A stretch of DNA of 64,000 nt from Ampullaceana balthica (taxonomy: Eukaryota; Mollusca; Gastropoda; Lymnaeidae), in contig CALYLW010000178.1 in the NCBI GenBank assembly GCA_944989445.1, forward strand, positions 718,165 to 782,164. Direction: 5' to 3'. The stretch's first letter is position 1. Each line of letters opens with the position of its first letter. Below, in pieces: positions 11,401-26,400 of the stretch. The notes under the pieces are model-generated. The model saw only the letters and a list, made by a program, of their open reading frames with translations, made no database searches and was not told the origin of the DNA. The position numbers and the translations under genes were made by a program.

Positions 11401-14400
11401 AGAGCATTTTTAAAATTAAAAAATCCTCGCAAAAATCATTTTACTTCATGGTTTATGAGGTATTTAGTATTAGTAAAAGTCGGCTTTACCAACATCTTGA
11501 TGAACACCAGTGATAGACTGAATCTAATATTATGGAGGCATGTTTACCTGTGGGATTAGTGTCAGACAAATTTTTTTGTTTTTTTTGGGGAGGGGAGGAC
11601 GGGACAATACACGACAGGGGGGAACCAGGTATCAATTGCTAAGATGGTAAATAAAGTAGGCTTCATTCTTAAAGCTACAGAACTTTGTAATTGCTTTTTG
11701 GCTTTCTTGAAGAGTATACTAATCTATATATATAAAAATTAAAGTATGTATGTTTGTCCTTTATAGCTGACTAAACCATTCATCCGATTACGATGAAACT
11801 TAAGGAAATTGTTGAGTATGCTTCCGGAATGGTTTGTTTTTTTAAAAAATGTTGAACATTGACACTCATGGGGGGCCGGGGGCCCAAAATGTCTTTCTTT
11901 TTTTTCCTTACATGAGCTATATAAAAATTAGTTAAGCGTTAGCTATTTGGAAAATGAATGGATCTTGACCAAAGTTGGTACATACAAACTTGATAGCCCA
12001 TATTAAAGTACCATGGGGCATTGAACTTCTTATGTCCATTCCTTCGGGGCTGGGGGCCCAGCATCTTTTATTTTTCCACAAGCATTAAAGACGATATTCC
12101 CATTATGATTTTACACGATCTTGAAAAATATTGACAATATATTATATCTATCATGATACAGATTGAAATAAACAGGTATTTTAAAGTTAATTTGTTGTAC
12201 CGATTGGGCCCAAGGGGCCCTTAACTCATTAGCTCCTGATGCGACTAAATGCGTCCTTATAAGGGTCCGTACGGATGCGCCCAAATGCGTCTGTTTGCCT
12301 AGCGACGCACTTGTATTTTTAGTTAAAAATAGCATGGAATCTCGCTTTCCTCGAGACTTCCGGCTATTGTGATTCTACGAGATTTCAATAAAAATTACCG
12401 GATGTTTTTATCTTCTTTCACTTTCGATCCATGTGTGAATTAGTTTGACCTGTCTATATGGCGTATGTATTCACCCGAGGTGCAGAAAATCGCGTTATCG
12501 GACTTTAATCGACATTATTTCGCAGTGCATGTTATATTATTATTAAACTTAATTCATTTCTTGATGCATTAATCATTTTATTTTTAAGATAAACGAAGAT
12601 CTTTAGCATTTTTCTAATGGAATCAAAAGCTTAACGAAGTTGCTTCCCTTTTGTCCAGAATATGAAATAGATTCGGAAGTAGCCGTTCAGGAGCTATTGA
12701 GTTAATGTCGATTTTGCTTATATAAGCTATATAAAAATTGTTTAAGCGTTAAAAATTGGTTAAATGGGTGTATCTTGATCAAACTTGGTGTATAATAACT
12801 TGATAGTCAATATTAAAATACAGTCGAACCCACTTACCTCGAGCTCGGTTAGCTCGACCACCCTATTATGTCGACGTTTTTTATTGGAACCGCCAAATTC
12901 TCTCTTTGTCTTAGCATTTTTTCATCGGCTAATTCGATTTTTTTAAGTCGCCGAAACCTAGTACCTCGAGCACAAAAGATGGCAAAATTTGCAACTTAAC
13001 TTGGTTAGCTCGATTTTCGTCTGTTGAAAATAAAGGTTTGTATCGAGAATCGACGGTGGTTTTTATATAATTAAATAAAAAAATAATAAATTATTATTCT
13101 TTTAAAAGTTTGTTGTTGCTTTGTTACCAGTAACGTGACTGTGACACTAACACGCGCGTGACGATGAAATGAAATCATTTCTGATTAACACATTACACAC
13201 AGCCCACAGCGTGCTGTGATCAACGGTCAAGGCCACAATAGTTTTATTTATATTACAAGTTTGATTGACTGAGGAAATTCGAGAACGTTCTGATAGTTAA
13301 GTAACAGATATTCTGCACGTCAAAAGCATTAAACTTAAAATAACCATATTGATTTTTTTATTTTAAATTCGCTGATACGAAGGCAAACGCGACTGTGACA
13401 CAGCGAAGCGTAAACTTTGACCTTTTAGCGCATGCGAAGACAATTATAAACTGGTACCTTATTTTTCATTAAATAAATGGAATCGAAACACGAAAGAGAC
13501 GTAATCAAAGTCCTTTACTTCGGCATAAATATATATAGATGTGTATATATATGTATATATATATATATAAATTCCCGATTAGTCATAACTTTTCCCGACT
13601 TTCAAGGCCGAGAATTTATTTTTAAGAATTCCCGACTTTTTCCCGTTTTCCTGAATGGGAACCATGGTTATGGTTATATTTAAATTTTAAACGGTCCTTA
13701 AAAACGAACGGTCATTACAACCTTAGACTTAGGAAAGAGTGAAGAAATATTAGGGTTCCGATACGATTCCGATAAATCATCCCATCACTAATTAACGCTA
13801 ACTAATTAATCATGTACATAAAGAAATTTCAAGCACATGTTAATATTTTGCAGCCATATTGGTTTTCGTTTTAACTCGATCATCGGTTATGTCGACGCCA
13901 TTTTTCATACCCCAACGCCGTCGACTTAAGCGGTTTCGACTGTACTATAAAGCTTATTAATAAGTATATAAATCTCATATTTAAAAAAAAAGAAGACATT
14001 TTGGATCCCTTCCACGTAATTGTAACAGAAAGTTTGCCAGTTTCTTTTGCGAAAGTGTACCCAAACACTTCCTTACGATGAAAGGTGTATTAAAGGACTA
14101 TCAAAGATACATTCATTTTTAACAATATATTTATACAGATGACACTATGTAAATTAAACATTATCTTAACAATGTCCTTGAATTTCATTTCTTTGGAAAT
14201 CGTTGCAATGCGTGAATGGGTATACTAGTAATAAAATAAAATGTACTAAATCATATTTACAACTAATTGCAGCAGCAAGTTTTCACATCAACATAATCTG
14301 TTTTAAAGAATTAAATAATAAAAAAGAAAAAAAAAGTATTCAACCTAACTTTGTCTAAAAGTATTGTCAATGTTGTCTACACATTAAGGTCCACATTTTA

Positions 14401-17400
14401 GGAGATGAAGTGCAATTTTAGTGTGTTGCATATTATTTGTTGCATGCAACAGGGGTAAAAACGTGCTACTGGTGAGCTCTATATTGGTAATAAAAAAAGT
14501 ATCAAAGCGGCATCCTAAAGAAAACTTATTCTTTTTGGTTCTTTAAGAATGAATCAAAATCACAAAAGCAAGTGAATGTTATTCTTATTGGAATGTTTAA
14601 GGTGTTGCCACTAAAAAAACTATTTAAAAAAAATAAACTCTAAAGCAATACAAAAAGTCATCTCACAAAAAAAAATCTGCCAAGGTCCATTATGGTGTCA
14701 TGGTCTTTGTCACTATAGAGAAGTAAACAGGTCTGCATACAGCTCAAGCACATTCTTATCATTTCAAGCAAGTGTAAGATTTATTATTTTTTTAAAAGAA
14801 TTTCTTTGGACTGAAATGCATTAGGCACAGAGAGTGTGCCTTCACCTGAGATTTTTACCACATCCATAAATTTTAAGTGTGATCAGGGAGTAAATTACCT
14901 TCACAGAGTTTGGGTTGGTGTCAGCACCACTGTCACCAGCATCATTAGCTCCCTCTTCTTCATCATCATCATCGTCGTCTTCGTCCTCTTCAGAATTCTG
15001 CACTGGTCTTCCCCTTCTCCCTTTCCCTCTCCTCCCCCTGGTTGATGATCTTCCTGGTGGCCGACCTCTTCTCTTCTTAGGGATGAAATCTTCATCTGCA
15101 TCCTCATCATCAAGTTCATCTTCTAAAAATTCATCTTCATCATCATCGTCAGCTTCTACTCTAGGTTTGGGTCTTGGGGTACTTTTTGGTGTATCTGCAT
15201 ACTTTGGCGGCCGTCCACGGCCTCTGCCCCGTCCTCTTGGTGTGGATTTAGGACTTACATGCTCCTTCCCCTTTTCATCTGAAAGATCATCGTCTCTGGC
15301 TGAGCCAATGTTTTTGAGTCTGCAAAATATAGACATACAAATGTTTAACTTATTCTACATGTGGCAATTTTTACAAGCAATTAAGTGAAACATTAAATTG
15401 GCTGATCTAAAAAAAAAGAAACAAAAAAATACATGCTAAATATCAACTATTTTCTATTAAAAAGGAGAAATATAATCAAGCATTAGTGTTAAATCTAGCC
15501 TATTTTATTAGTAAAAAGAGTGGCTCAAAGAATGACAAGTTCATACATTTTTGGCTTTTCAAACCCACCAACCCAAAACTATAATAATATTTACATTTAA
15601 AAAAAATAATTTTATACTAAAATCCATCTAGGATCAGCACATCAAATGTGAATTGGTCGGCCAAAGAACAAAATACAATAATCATTTCCAGTATATTGGA
15701 TATAAGCCACATGCCTATGCCAAAGTGCAAAATGACCAGCATTTTTAAAAAGTTGTCAAACGTTGGTCTTTGGCCGTAATCTAATATACATAAAGTTATA
15801 TTTCCTCCTAAACACCCAATCCATACTATTTGGATGACCCCAGTGAACATTAACTCATTCCAGACAGTCACGACTAAATGTGCCATTGAGGGGGGTTTTC
15901 ACAAATGCTTGGCAACCTTGCATTTTTAAACTAAAAATGCCAATGAAATCTCAAGATGGTCTTTAGTGGCGTGATTCCGCTAGATTTCAATATTGAAATA
16001 AAGCGTATAAATATTTCAAATATTCTTTTCACTCTAACTTGAGGTTTAAACTCATGTGTGTGTTTTAATAGTTTTAGTATGACGCATAGGCTATCTCACG
16101 TGTTAACATAGGTGCTGAAAAACACTTTATCTGTCTTTGTAATTTTTTCGCAGTGAATGCTACATTATTATTAAACGGGCATAAACTAAAATCTTAATAC
16201 ATTTATTCTTTTCTCATTACATTAAGAGATACTAAAATACAAAGACTAATATTTTACCAATTTAAATAATGTCTAAAGGAAGTTACTTCCCCTTTAAATG
16301 GACAATTTAGTACTAATGGAAGATGTAGTGCCATTGGAAATTAATTCAATGACAAGGAGCAGATGATGAAAATTGTATTATGAATACTTTTGTGTTTATA
16401 GATCACAGAAGGGAATTTTACCCGTTGCGCTTTGATTTTGCACAAACTTGAATAATAATTCGGTTACCAATCTTTAAAAATATACATCACTTTGATTCAA
16501 ACATTATTTTGAAACATGTCATGGTCTGATAATAGCAATCATAATCTACATTTTGAAACTGATGAAATCTGGGTTGAATGATCCAAGCACTTACACAATT
16601 CTTGGACTTCTAGAAGGGTCTGCCATATTGGCTGGCAGGTCTCCTCTACCACGACCTCTTCCCCTGGGATGAAAAAAAAACTACATTATATTATGCCCAT
16701 TAGCATCCTGATTACTTCTTTTAGCTCAATACATCACATTTTGTTTTACTCAAAGTGGTTTTTAAAGTGATCATTAACATGTTTTTTCATAGACCTAGCA
16801 TCTATACAACTGGTATACTAAGACATGGTGATGAGCAGACTTCATAGTGGACAATGTGACAAGAAAACAATTTTCAAAGGAACATCTGAAGACAGACACA
16901 GTAACAAAATTTTAAAAAGGGGGGCAAAACAGTAAGATAAAAAATTATAAAAATTGTGTATTTTCACCACTGTTTTTATGTAAAATAATTAATGTGTATT
17001 TAGGGCTCCAATTTATGTGAGTTTTATTGATAGACTCTTGTGGTCATGAGTTGCAACGATTCTCAAATTCTCATTGAAGCTCCCCACTGTGATTTGACCA
17101 TTCATATCCTCATTTCCTGCACACAACTGTACATGACTATAACACCTGTTTACTTCTTTGTTTATGCTGTATAAACACATTTTAAGCCTAAAACTTTGGC
17201 ACTGCAACAAGCCTGAGAACAATATGCTTTTGTAGGATTTTAAAATAAAAATATTTGTTATATATATTAAGCCGTTAGTAAATACAAAAATTTAGTACTG
17301 AACGTTTCTATAGTATAGTATAGTATTTATAGTTTTTATATTTGTCATTTTGCATCTACCTATTGTATGTATTTTGCCATCTCCCCTAAAGATAAATCAC

Positions 17401-20400
17401 AATGTAAAAGGACAGTTTAGCAAGCCAGGGTAGCTGCACTGCCCTTGGAAAGGGGCAACACATTTTAAAAAAAGAAAAATATCACTTCCTCAAAAAATTT
17501 TATGTGAATAGTTTTGATATAGAACGTCTGCTGAAATAATAAACTTGACCAAGGTTCCTAATATAAAAATAAACATTACAAAGTAGATATAATTAAATGA
17601 CAACTAAAAAAAAACAGTGCACACATTTCCCAAAACATGTTATCTTGTTAATAATGACTTCAAAGGTAAATGGTGGCCTTAATATAGCTAATGACCTGAT
17701 ACTGCTAGTAGTAGTAGCAATAACAATAGTGTTATATCTAAAGTTTTCACTTGTGAAAATCAAAACAACATTATAAGGCAATTATTTCAAACATAGTAAT
17801 ATTTATAAAAGCATCATAGAGTTAAATAGATTTTTATAGACTGTCAGAATAATTGTTAGTGTCAAGTTGATCTACATGAATGCATGATCACGAAATCGCA
17901 CCGCCGCTGCGATCATTTTCAAGAATTAACGCGGATGATCAATCAGAGCCATGTGTGTATTTAGCTAATTCAATATTACCTTTTTGTGATGCGACACTTA
18001 AGTTGGGTTTGTGACAAAATATATAATGGGAAGTGGACAAGTGGATTTTTATTTATAATTTTCCCCACAAGTAATAAATGGATGAAAAGATGCAATGCAT
18101 TTCAACATCTCCCCATCAATACATGTAGTGTTCAAGCAAAGAAAGGCATATTTAATCATTTTAATTTTAATATAAATTGAACTGTTTTTTTTATAACTTT
18201 ACCTTTAAATAAAACCCTGAATTTTCTGAATAAAGCATGAAAATTACACAGAAGTACTAAAAAAGTTGTTAGTTAAAAGTTACTAAAATGAGGATGTGAA
18301 ATGGAAGTAGAAACTTGTGTATTAAGATTATTGATTGCTGTTGTTTTTTTTTGAAAGTATCAACGCATCATAAGAAAGGAAATAAGGTACATTTTTCAGT
18401 GATTCCTAGGGACCAAAAAATACAGATAGCTTAGAGAGCCGTTGGTTTTTTATTTTTAAAAAGTTCAAACTAATCATATGGAGGTTGTTGGAACCTTCAC
18501 TATGTTAAGTTTCCTTACCTCCCTCTTCTTCCAGCTCCACGTCCACGCTTTGCAGGTGGTCTGGCCACATTCTCTGAAGAACTCTGAAAATATTTATTTA
18601 AAATAAACACTTTGTGGCACATCAGTCTTTTTAACCAACAGTTTTATCAGCCACACAGTGTTAGCAAAGTATTATATGGCATAACATATAGTATTGTTTT
18701 GGTTAACTAATAACCCTACTACAACATTTTCTTCTCTGAATTAACAAAAACATCCAGAATTTAAGCACATTTATTAGCACATGAAAGTAATCAAAATTTT
18801 CTTAATTAATATTCCTCGCCAAGAAAGTAAAAAATCCACTACGACCAGCCTCACTTCAGTACCCCATAAACTTCTTATAACTAAAAGTGATTAAAAAAAA
18901 TAACTTAAAGACAAAATCACTCAACTTTCTACATTTATAAACTAAATTACTCTTTGCATTCTCTATAACCCTCCTATAACATAACCTAGAGATATGATTA
19001 GATTTCGGAACACTGATTCGATACTTACAGCATCAGATATATCAGAATCATCAGCCAAGTTAACAGATTTTCTTTTTCTTATAGATCTGCTAGATTTCCC
19101 ATCATCTGGAAATATGATAAATGTAAAAGACGGATAAATTAAACTATGCCCTCTAAATTTGCTCCATAAATAATATAAAACATTCAGTTATATAGATTGA
19201 AAAACTCATCAACACACAAAATTTTATCAAAATCATGGCCGCACGCAGGGGGGTTCGTACGTTCGAACGAACCCCCTTTTGTGAATGTGTGCCCTTTTTT
19301 GTAAAAAAAATAGATCTTGACATTATTGAGAGATTTAGGGATCACACTACAGAATATGAGGGACCAGTGTTATGATGGCGCTGCATCTATGTCGGGCGCT
19401 GTCTCAGGAGTTCAAGCGCGTATTCTACGAGAGGCCCCTTTTGGTGGTATAAACACACTGTAGCAAACACACTTTAAACCTAGTGATCAAGCATTCGTAC
19501 AGACTTCCCGATGTGCGTAACATGATTGAAAAATTTAAAGAAACATGCATTTTTTTTTAAAAACAGTCCAAAGCGCGAAGCCTTGTTGAAAAACGTCATA
19601 CAAACAAGTCTTTGACAAGGCTAAACGAAAGACACGAAAGATTTGAGCAAAGCAAGATGGGCTGAGCGTCACGAAGCATACAAACACTTCTAATAATCTT
19701 ATGTTTAAATTTTTCACACTCTTGAGATAATTTCACTGCCACGATGAAAACACAAGGACCAAGGATTTGATCCAAGTTTGACTACAAATGGTGATTGGGA
19801 CACGGACAGTAAGTCTCGAGCAACGTCACTTCTTCAATCCTTGTGTAACTTTACATTTATTGTGACGTTATATAGGCTGGAAGAAATAACAGTCGAACTT
19901 CAGAAAGAAGCGATTGACATAATTCAGGCTATATCACTTATCGAAAACGTCAAGCAAGAGTTTAGAGAGATTATAAAAATGTAGATTTTTATTTTCAAAA
20001 CACTTCCATCCATTTCTGGAGTACATCATTGCTGAACTAGATATGCGGTTCTCTGGCTTATTCAGGACATCCTCACAACTGTTAGCTCTTGTGCCAAGTG
20101 CTGTTAGAAAATGTATGTATAAAGATCTGAAAGGCGATGTGGATTTTTATGAGCAAGATATGCCTTCACCAGAAGTGCTGCCCAAAGAGTTTACCGGGTG
20201 GAAATTGAGGTTCAGCCAATGGGAAAAGTCAAAGCTACCAAACAAATTGCACGGAAGATATAACACATTGCAATGAATCGATGCATCCAAATATGTATTG
20301 CTTACTGAAAATCGCGTGTGTGATTCCTGTGACTTCCTTCGCGTGTGAGCGAAGTTTCTGTGCACTCCGACGTTTGCACAATTAATGAGATGTTCAATTG

Positions 20401-23400
20401 TGCAGGAAAGACTTACCAAGCTTGCATTGACGCATCACCACGCTTTCAATATCAACAACAACAGTGTTTTACAGATATTTGTTAACAAAAACACAAGAAG
20501 GGTTTAAATCGAAGATGTTCTAAAATAAACCTCTTAGCATTGTGGTCTTCCGCCTTGTCAGTTCCGTACCACAATGTATGTAATTCAAACTCTTTAACGC
20601 TTGCGCCTGCATATTTCATTACTAATAAGAAAAAAAAAGAATGATCGAGTACTTGCATTATAAAATAAAATACTATTTTGGAAGCTTTTATTTACAGTTT
20701 TAATTCTTTATTGCATGTAAACCTACTTTTCTGGTCACTGTATGCACAGAAAATATATACAGTCGAACCCACTTAACTCGAGCTCGGTTAGCTCGACCAC
20801 CCTACTAACACGACGTTTTTTATTGGAACCGCCAAATTCTCTCTTTGTCTTAGCATTTTCTCATCTGCTAATTCGATTTTTCTAAGTCGCCGAAACCTAA
20901 TACCTCGAGTACAAAAGAGGGCCAAATTTGCAACTTAACGTTGGTTAGCTCGATCCTCGTCGGTACGCCTAGCAATGCACTCTGGCATTTTTAGTTCAAA
21001 ACAGTGTTGACATCTCGCTTTCTTCGAGACGTCCGGCTATTGTGTGATTCTACGAGATTTCAATAAAAATTACTGGATGTTTTGCATGTGTGAATTATTA
21101 GTTCAACGTGTATCCATGGAGTATGTATTCACCCGAGGTACTGGAAAATCGCGTTAGAGGTCGTTAATCGTCATTATTTCGCAGTGCATGTTATATTATT
21201 ATTAAACTTAATTCATTTTCTGATGCATTAATCATTTTATTTTTTAAGATAAACGAATATCTTTAGAAATGAAAATAAAGGTTTTTATCGAGAATCGACG
21301 GTGGTTTTTATTTAATTAAATAAAAAAATTATTATTATTCTTTTAAAAGTTTGTTGTTGCTTTGTTACCAGTAAGATAAGTGACTGTGACTAACACGCGC
21401 GTGACGATGAAATCAAATCATTTTCTTAATATTCCAGTACATGTATATATATTATACACGTCATCACTTTTGTAGGTCGAATTCTGATAAGGAATGATTT
21501 TTTAAAAATTCGCTTAGACTTAGTTGCGGGTCGAGGTCTAACACACAGCCCACTGTGTGCTGTGATCAACGGTCAAGGTCGCAATAGTTTTATTTATATT
21601 ACAAGTTTGATTGAATGAGGAAATTCGAGAGCGTTCTGATAGTAACAGATATCCTGCACGTCAAAAGCATTACACTTAAAATTACCATATTGATTTGTTT
21701 TTGTTTTTTTTTAATTTGCTGATTCGACGGCAAACGCGAGCGGCTGTGACATGCCATGCCACACGAGTCATGGGACGAGGTGAGGCGAAAAATTTGACCT
21801 TTTAACGCATGCGCAGACAATTATAAACTGGTAACTTTTTTTTTATTAAATGGAATCGAAACATGACCACAGAGTGAGACGTTATCAAAGTCCTTTACTT
21901 CGGCATAAATATATATACATGTATATAAATATATATATATAAATTCCCGATTAGTCATAACTTTTCCCGACTTTCAAGGCCGAGAAATTTTTTTAAAGAA
22001 TTCCTGACTCTTTCCCGTTTTCTTGAGTGGGAACCATGGTTATATTTAAATTTTAAACGGTCCTTAAAAACGAACAGTCATTACAACCTTAGGTAAGAGT
22101 GAAGAAATAGGGTTCCGATACGATTCCGATTAATCGTCCCATCACTAATTAACGCTAACTAATAATCAAGTACATAAAGAAATTTCAAGCACATGTTAAT
22201 ATTTTGCCGCCATATTGGTTTTCGTTTTAACTCGATTATAATAATAATAATAATAAATTGATTATTTATATAGCGTTGTATCCCAGTAAGGAACTGGGCT
22301 CACAGCGCTTTACATGAAAGAAATAACATACTTATAAGTATTAAATTAACATTCATATCACAACAAACACACACAATTACAATACATTATACATAAGCTA
22401 CGTTAATCATTTACAAGAAATGTTGTTTCATCAATTTTAAAAATAAATTTTGAAAAGATGTGTCTTAAGTGCAGTCTTGAAGGACTTGGTTGTTTGAATA
22501 CCACGTATGTGTAATGGTAGAGAATTCCATTGTTTGGCTGCACAAAAAGAGAACGACCTTTCACCAAACGTTTTGGTGCGTGTCGTAGGAACAGAGAGAA
22601 CGCGTGTGTCTGCAGAAGATCTTAGCTTGCGAGTGGGTGAGTAGACCGACAAAAGTTCAGTAAGATACGATGGGCTTGAGTCCGAAAAGAAATTGTGACA
22701 GAGAACGGCCAGTTTGTAATCAATACGGGCTTGTATAGGCAGCCAATGAAGTGAGCGAAGAAGTGGAGTAACATGGTCATGTTTTTTTGCATTGAGCACC
22801 AGTCTGGCAGCTGAATTTTGAACTTTCTGTAGTCTTTCAATGCATTGTTTTGGCACACCTGACAGAAGAGAATTGCAGTAATCCATACGAGCCAGTACAA
22901 GAGCACAGACTAGTGTTTTTGTGGCACTAACTGTTAAGTAATGACGGATTGAGCTGATCTGACGAATGGCAGTGTAGGCAGAGCGACAGATGTGATTGAT
23001 GAAGTTGTTAATAGACATGTTGTCAGAAATAATGTAGCCAAGATTCCTAGTCGATGTTGTGAACAGAATATCCGAACTGGCTACGTGAATTGACTTCGGA
23101 AGAGACAAAGTACTGCGTGATTTATTGTTGCAAAATAGAAGTGCTTCAGTCTTGTCATCATTCAGCTTGAGTTTGCTTAACGTCATCCAAGACTTCACTT
23201 CACCAATGCACTCCTGCAACAATTGGACACCGGAGTCCATATTAGAGGGATCAGTGTGAATATATAGTTGAGTATCATCTGCAAATGATTGGCTTTTAAC
23301 TGAATGCTTTTCAAGCAGTAGAAGTAGCGGTCTTGTATACAGTACAAAAAGTACCGGACCCAAAACAGAACCCTGAGGCACACCATAAAGCAAGTCAGCT

Positions 23401-26400
23401 TTGTGAGAGATACAACCATCTACTGATACTACCTGTGATCTGTTAGATAAGTATGATTGAAACCAAGCCAGAACTGAGCCAGAAATTCCAAAATAACTTT
23501 GCAGGGTTTTCAGCAGTATTTGATGGTCAACAGTGTCAAAGGCTGCACTAAGATCTAAGAGGACCAATATAGAAATTTTCCCACTGTCCAGTGCGAGCAG
23601 GAGGTCATTTGTTACCTTCAACAGAGTGGTCTCTGTGCTGTGAGAAGGTCTGTAGGCCGACTGATTAGGACTTAATAGAGTGTGGTCATTTAGATAAGAA
23701 AAAAGTTGTTTTAAGACTAGTTTTTCAATGACTTTCGACAAAAATGAAATATTAGACACAGGTCGATAGTTGTTTAAATTGTTTTGGTCTAACCCTTTTT
23801 TTTTCAGCAAGGGTTTTATAATAGCAGATTTACATAATGAAGGAAAGGTGCCAGATTTTAGACTTTCATTAACTATATTAGTTACTGTTGGGAGTAAGAG
23901 ATCTAATGACTCAACCAATAGTGGAGTGGGGATGGGATCAAGAGGGCAGGACGTTGGCCTAGATTTTAGAATAACACTTTTGACCTCATTTTCCGTAACA
24001 GTCTGAAACATGTCAAAGCCTGACCTCACAGCAATAGAAGGAGATACATCATGTGGTGGCAACAACGTTCTGTCAAGTTCATCACGAATTTTAGCAATTT
24101 TGTTGATAAAAAAGTTACAAAATATATCTGGTTGCTGATGCAGGGGATACACAGAGGGAAGGACCATAGCGTTACCACTCCCTCTGAGGTTATTGCATAC
24201 CTTAAATAGCTGCCTACTAGTACTACTTGTGATTATTTTATTATTAAAATATGATGTTTTTGCTTGATGTACAATATTAGTAACACATCGCTTGGCAGCG
24301 GAATAAATTTGCTTATTGACGACAAGTCTCGACTTCAACCAAGTCTTTTCTGCTATACGTCGAGCTTTCTTGGCGCGTCGAAGTTCTTCCCTTATTGTTG
24401 AATACCACGGAGATGATCGTGTTGACTTGACATTGTGGCGGGTGACAGGGGCATGTAAGTCCAGCACAGATAGTAGTGTACTATTCAGTTTATCCAAAGT
24501 GGGGCACAGATCAGGGGACACGGCCACACTTAGATCTTGCCGGAAGGCGTCGCGATTCATGGCACGTAGATTGCGAAGGTCCTTGAATTTTGTGGGAGGA
24601 GGGGGGGCAATCACCCTAAGTTCACAAATAACACAAAAATGATCCGAGGACAGCTCTTCTGTTACGATTGCGGATTTGACAAGGCAATCGTCAGGTCTGT
24701 GCAATACCCAATCAATTATATGTCCTCTATTATGGGTGGGTTTATCAATCATTTGATCAATGTTGAATGAATCCAAAATCTCGACCATATTTGCTGTCAT
24801 GGGATTCTGCGGTTGATCATAATGAATGTTCATGTCACCTACTATCATGTAAGTGCCAGGCAGAGTGTTGGCATGGTCCAAAAGTTCCTGGAATTCTTCA
24901 AGAAATTTGGCATCTGTTAATTTATTTTTTTTACTAGGAAAGACACGGTAGATGCACATAAAGTGGATGATACGATGGGGCACTGACAATGTGATTTGAA
25001 CCAACTCAAAGGATGTGTGAGCAAATTCGAATTCTGTTACAAATGAAAGCTCTTGTGACAGCGTACTTCTGTTGACGGCAGCTAGGCCTCCACCTCGAGT
25101 GGCACGTGGAAATGATCGAACAGAATATCCAGGTGGAGCAATATCAGCACACTTTCCCTCATCACCAGTTTGTTGAAACCAGGTCTCCTGAATAAACATG
25201 ATGTCTATCCGCCTGTCCATGATAAATTCACATACAGCGGTACGTTTGTCACATGGACCAAGTGACTGAGCGTTAAATGACGCGATGCAGAGATTTCTTT
25301 CTGTATAGTTGGGAGATGTTTTGATAGGTAAAACATTTAAAATGTTATAAGAACGTTGATGGCTGTCTACACCAACATGAAAATCAGAGTTAGGTCTTTG
25401 TTTGGAAATAAGGACTGGGATTCGTCTCTGTTTTCGTTTCCCACCACGAGATTTACGCTTCCGAGGAAGGTTTCGGCCAATACACAGATCTTTAAGTATA
25501 CACACCAGTTCAGATGTTATGCGTATATGCTTCTTGTTCATTGATACAAGGCAATTTCTTGTGTAGTGTAATGGTCGCCTACCTGTGTGCTGTCGGGAAT
25601 TGCTATTGTTATTGTCGTGGGCTTGTCCGAACGTTAATCGTAAGAACAAAGATGGCTGACATTGTAGTCGGACAAAGACGTTGAGTCTTGCAAAGAAAAA
25701 CAGCCAAAAGATAAACAATCCAACATTTTGAGAAATGAAAAAGGCAGCTCGTCCAAAACAGGGATCCATAAAGAACATCCTGATCCAGAAATAACAATAA
25801 CAAAACAGTCCAATACTTAAGAAATTCACAATTAAATAGGAGCTATAGGTTGTATCTCTCACTTATGATTATCGGTTATTTCGACGCCATTTTTCATACC
25901 CCAAGGCCGTCGACTTAACCGGTTTCGACTGTATATTTATTTTATTTTTTGGGAAAACGAGGCAAAAAAGACGAGAAGTTTAATCAACGCCCTCGATAAT
26001 TCATAGGTACTAAGGTACAGAATTTTTTTATTAAACATTCTCATCCAAATTTAAAGTCATAGCACCATAAATTGTAGGTACAGTCAAACATCTCAAAACG
26101 AGTTTAATTTGTTCCAGAGTCTTACTCGTTAAGCGAAACACTCGTTATATGAAACAATTGTTCCCATACAAATCAATGTAAAATACGATAATCTGTTCCA
26201 TGCTGAAAAAAACTCATTTTTTAAAAAAAATTATTGACATTTATTCAAATAAAATTACTTATCAATTGTTAAGGAGTGAAACAACTAGAATACAATTTAG
26301 ATTTGAAACCAAAAACGTAAATAAAAATATGAATTTTTGACAAAAAATTATTGCTTTTTAACTAGAAAACTGTTAAAGACATTTATTTTTCCAGACGGTT

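Larger units (their letters stand above)
11723..14228 (+). mobile_element. Helitron (non-autonomous) with two nested insertions
   Basis: It starts TCTATATATATAAAAATTAAAG and ends CGTTGCAATGCG, then TATACTAG(T). The body shows the periodic leader motifs of this family (CATTCATCCGATTACGATGAAAC, GGGGGCCGGGGGCCC, ATGAGCTATATAAAAATT), repeated three times. A TTAA-flanked MITE (12225-12701) and a Tigger-like element (12821-13942) split it. Without them it is about 0.9 kb, matching the 853-bp copy at 30654-31506. It lies in intron 5 of gene A, antisense to it. Confidence 0.7.
20760..25931. mobile_element. Tigger/pogo-like element, copy B, carrying a LINE and a MITE fragment
   Basis: Ends CAGTCGAACCCACTTAACTC and CGACTTAACCGGTTTCGACTG, flanked by TA, as in copy A. 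Compared with copy A it contains two extra segments. About 300 bp (20970-21268) match the interior of the TTAA MITE, and the LINE spans 22240-25866. Outside these the two copies align closely. No transposase. Confidence 0.75.

Noticed and set aside
14915..15388. 157-codon plus-strand frame rich in Ser
   Set aside because: It is the antisense shadow of the acidic AT-hook exon of gene A, whose splice sites and phase fit the minus-strand gene.
20147..20419. 90-codon minus-strand frame
   Set aside because: Shadow of the hAT transposase relic on the plus strand.
22622..22906. Several frames inside the LINE ORF2 on both strands
   Set aside because: Shadows of the 1141-codon LINE frame.
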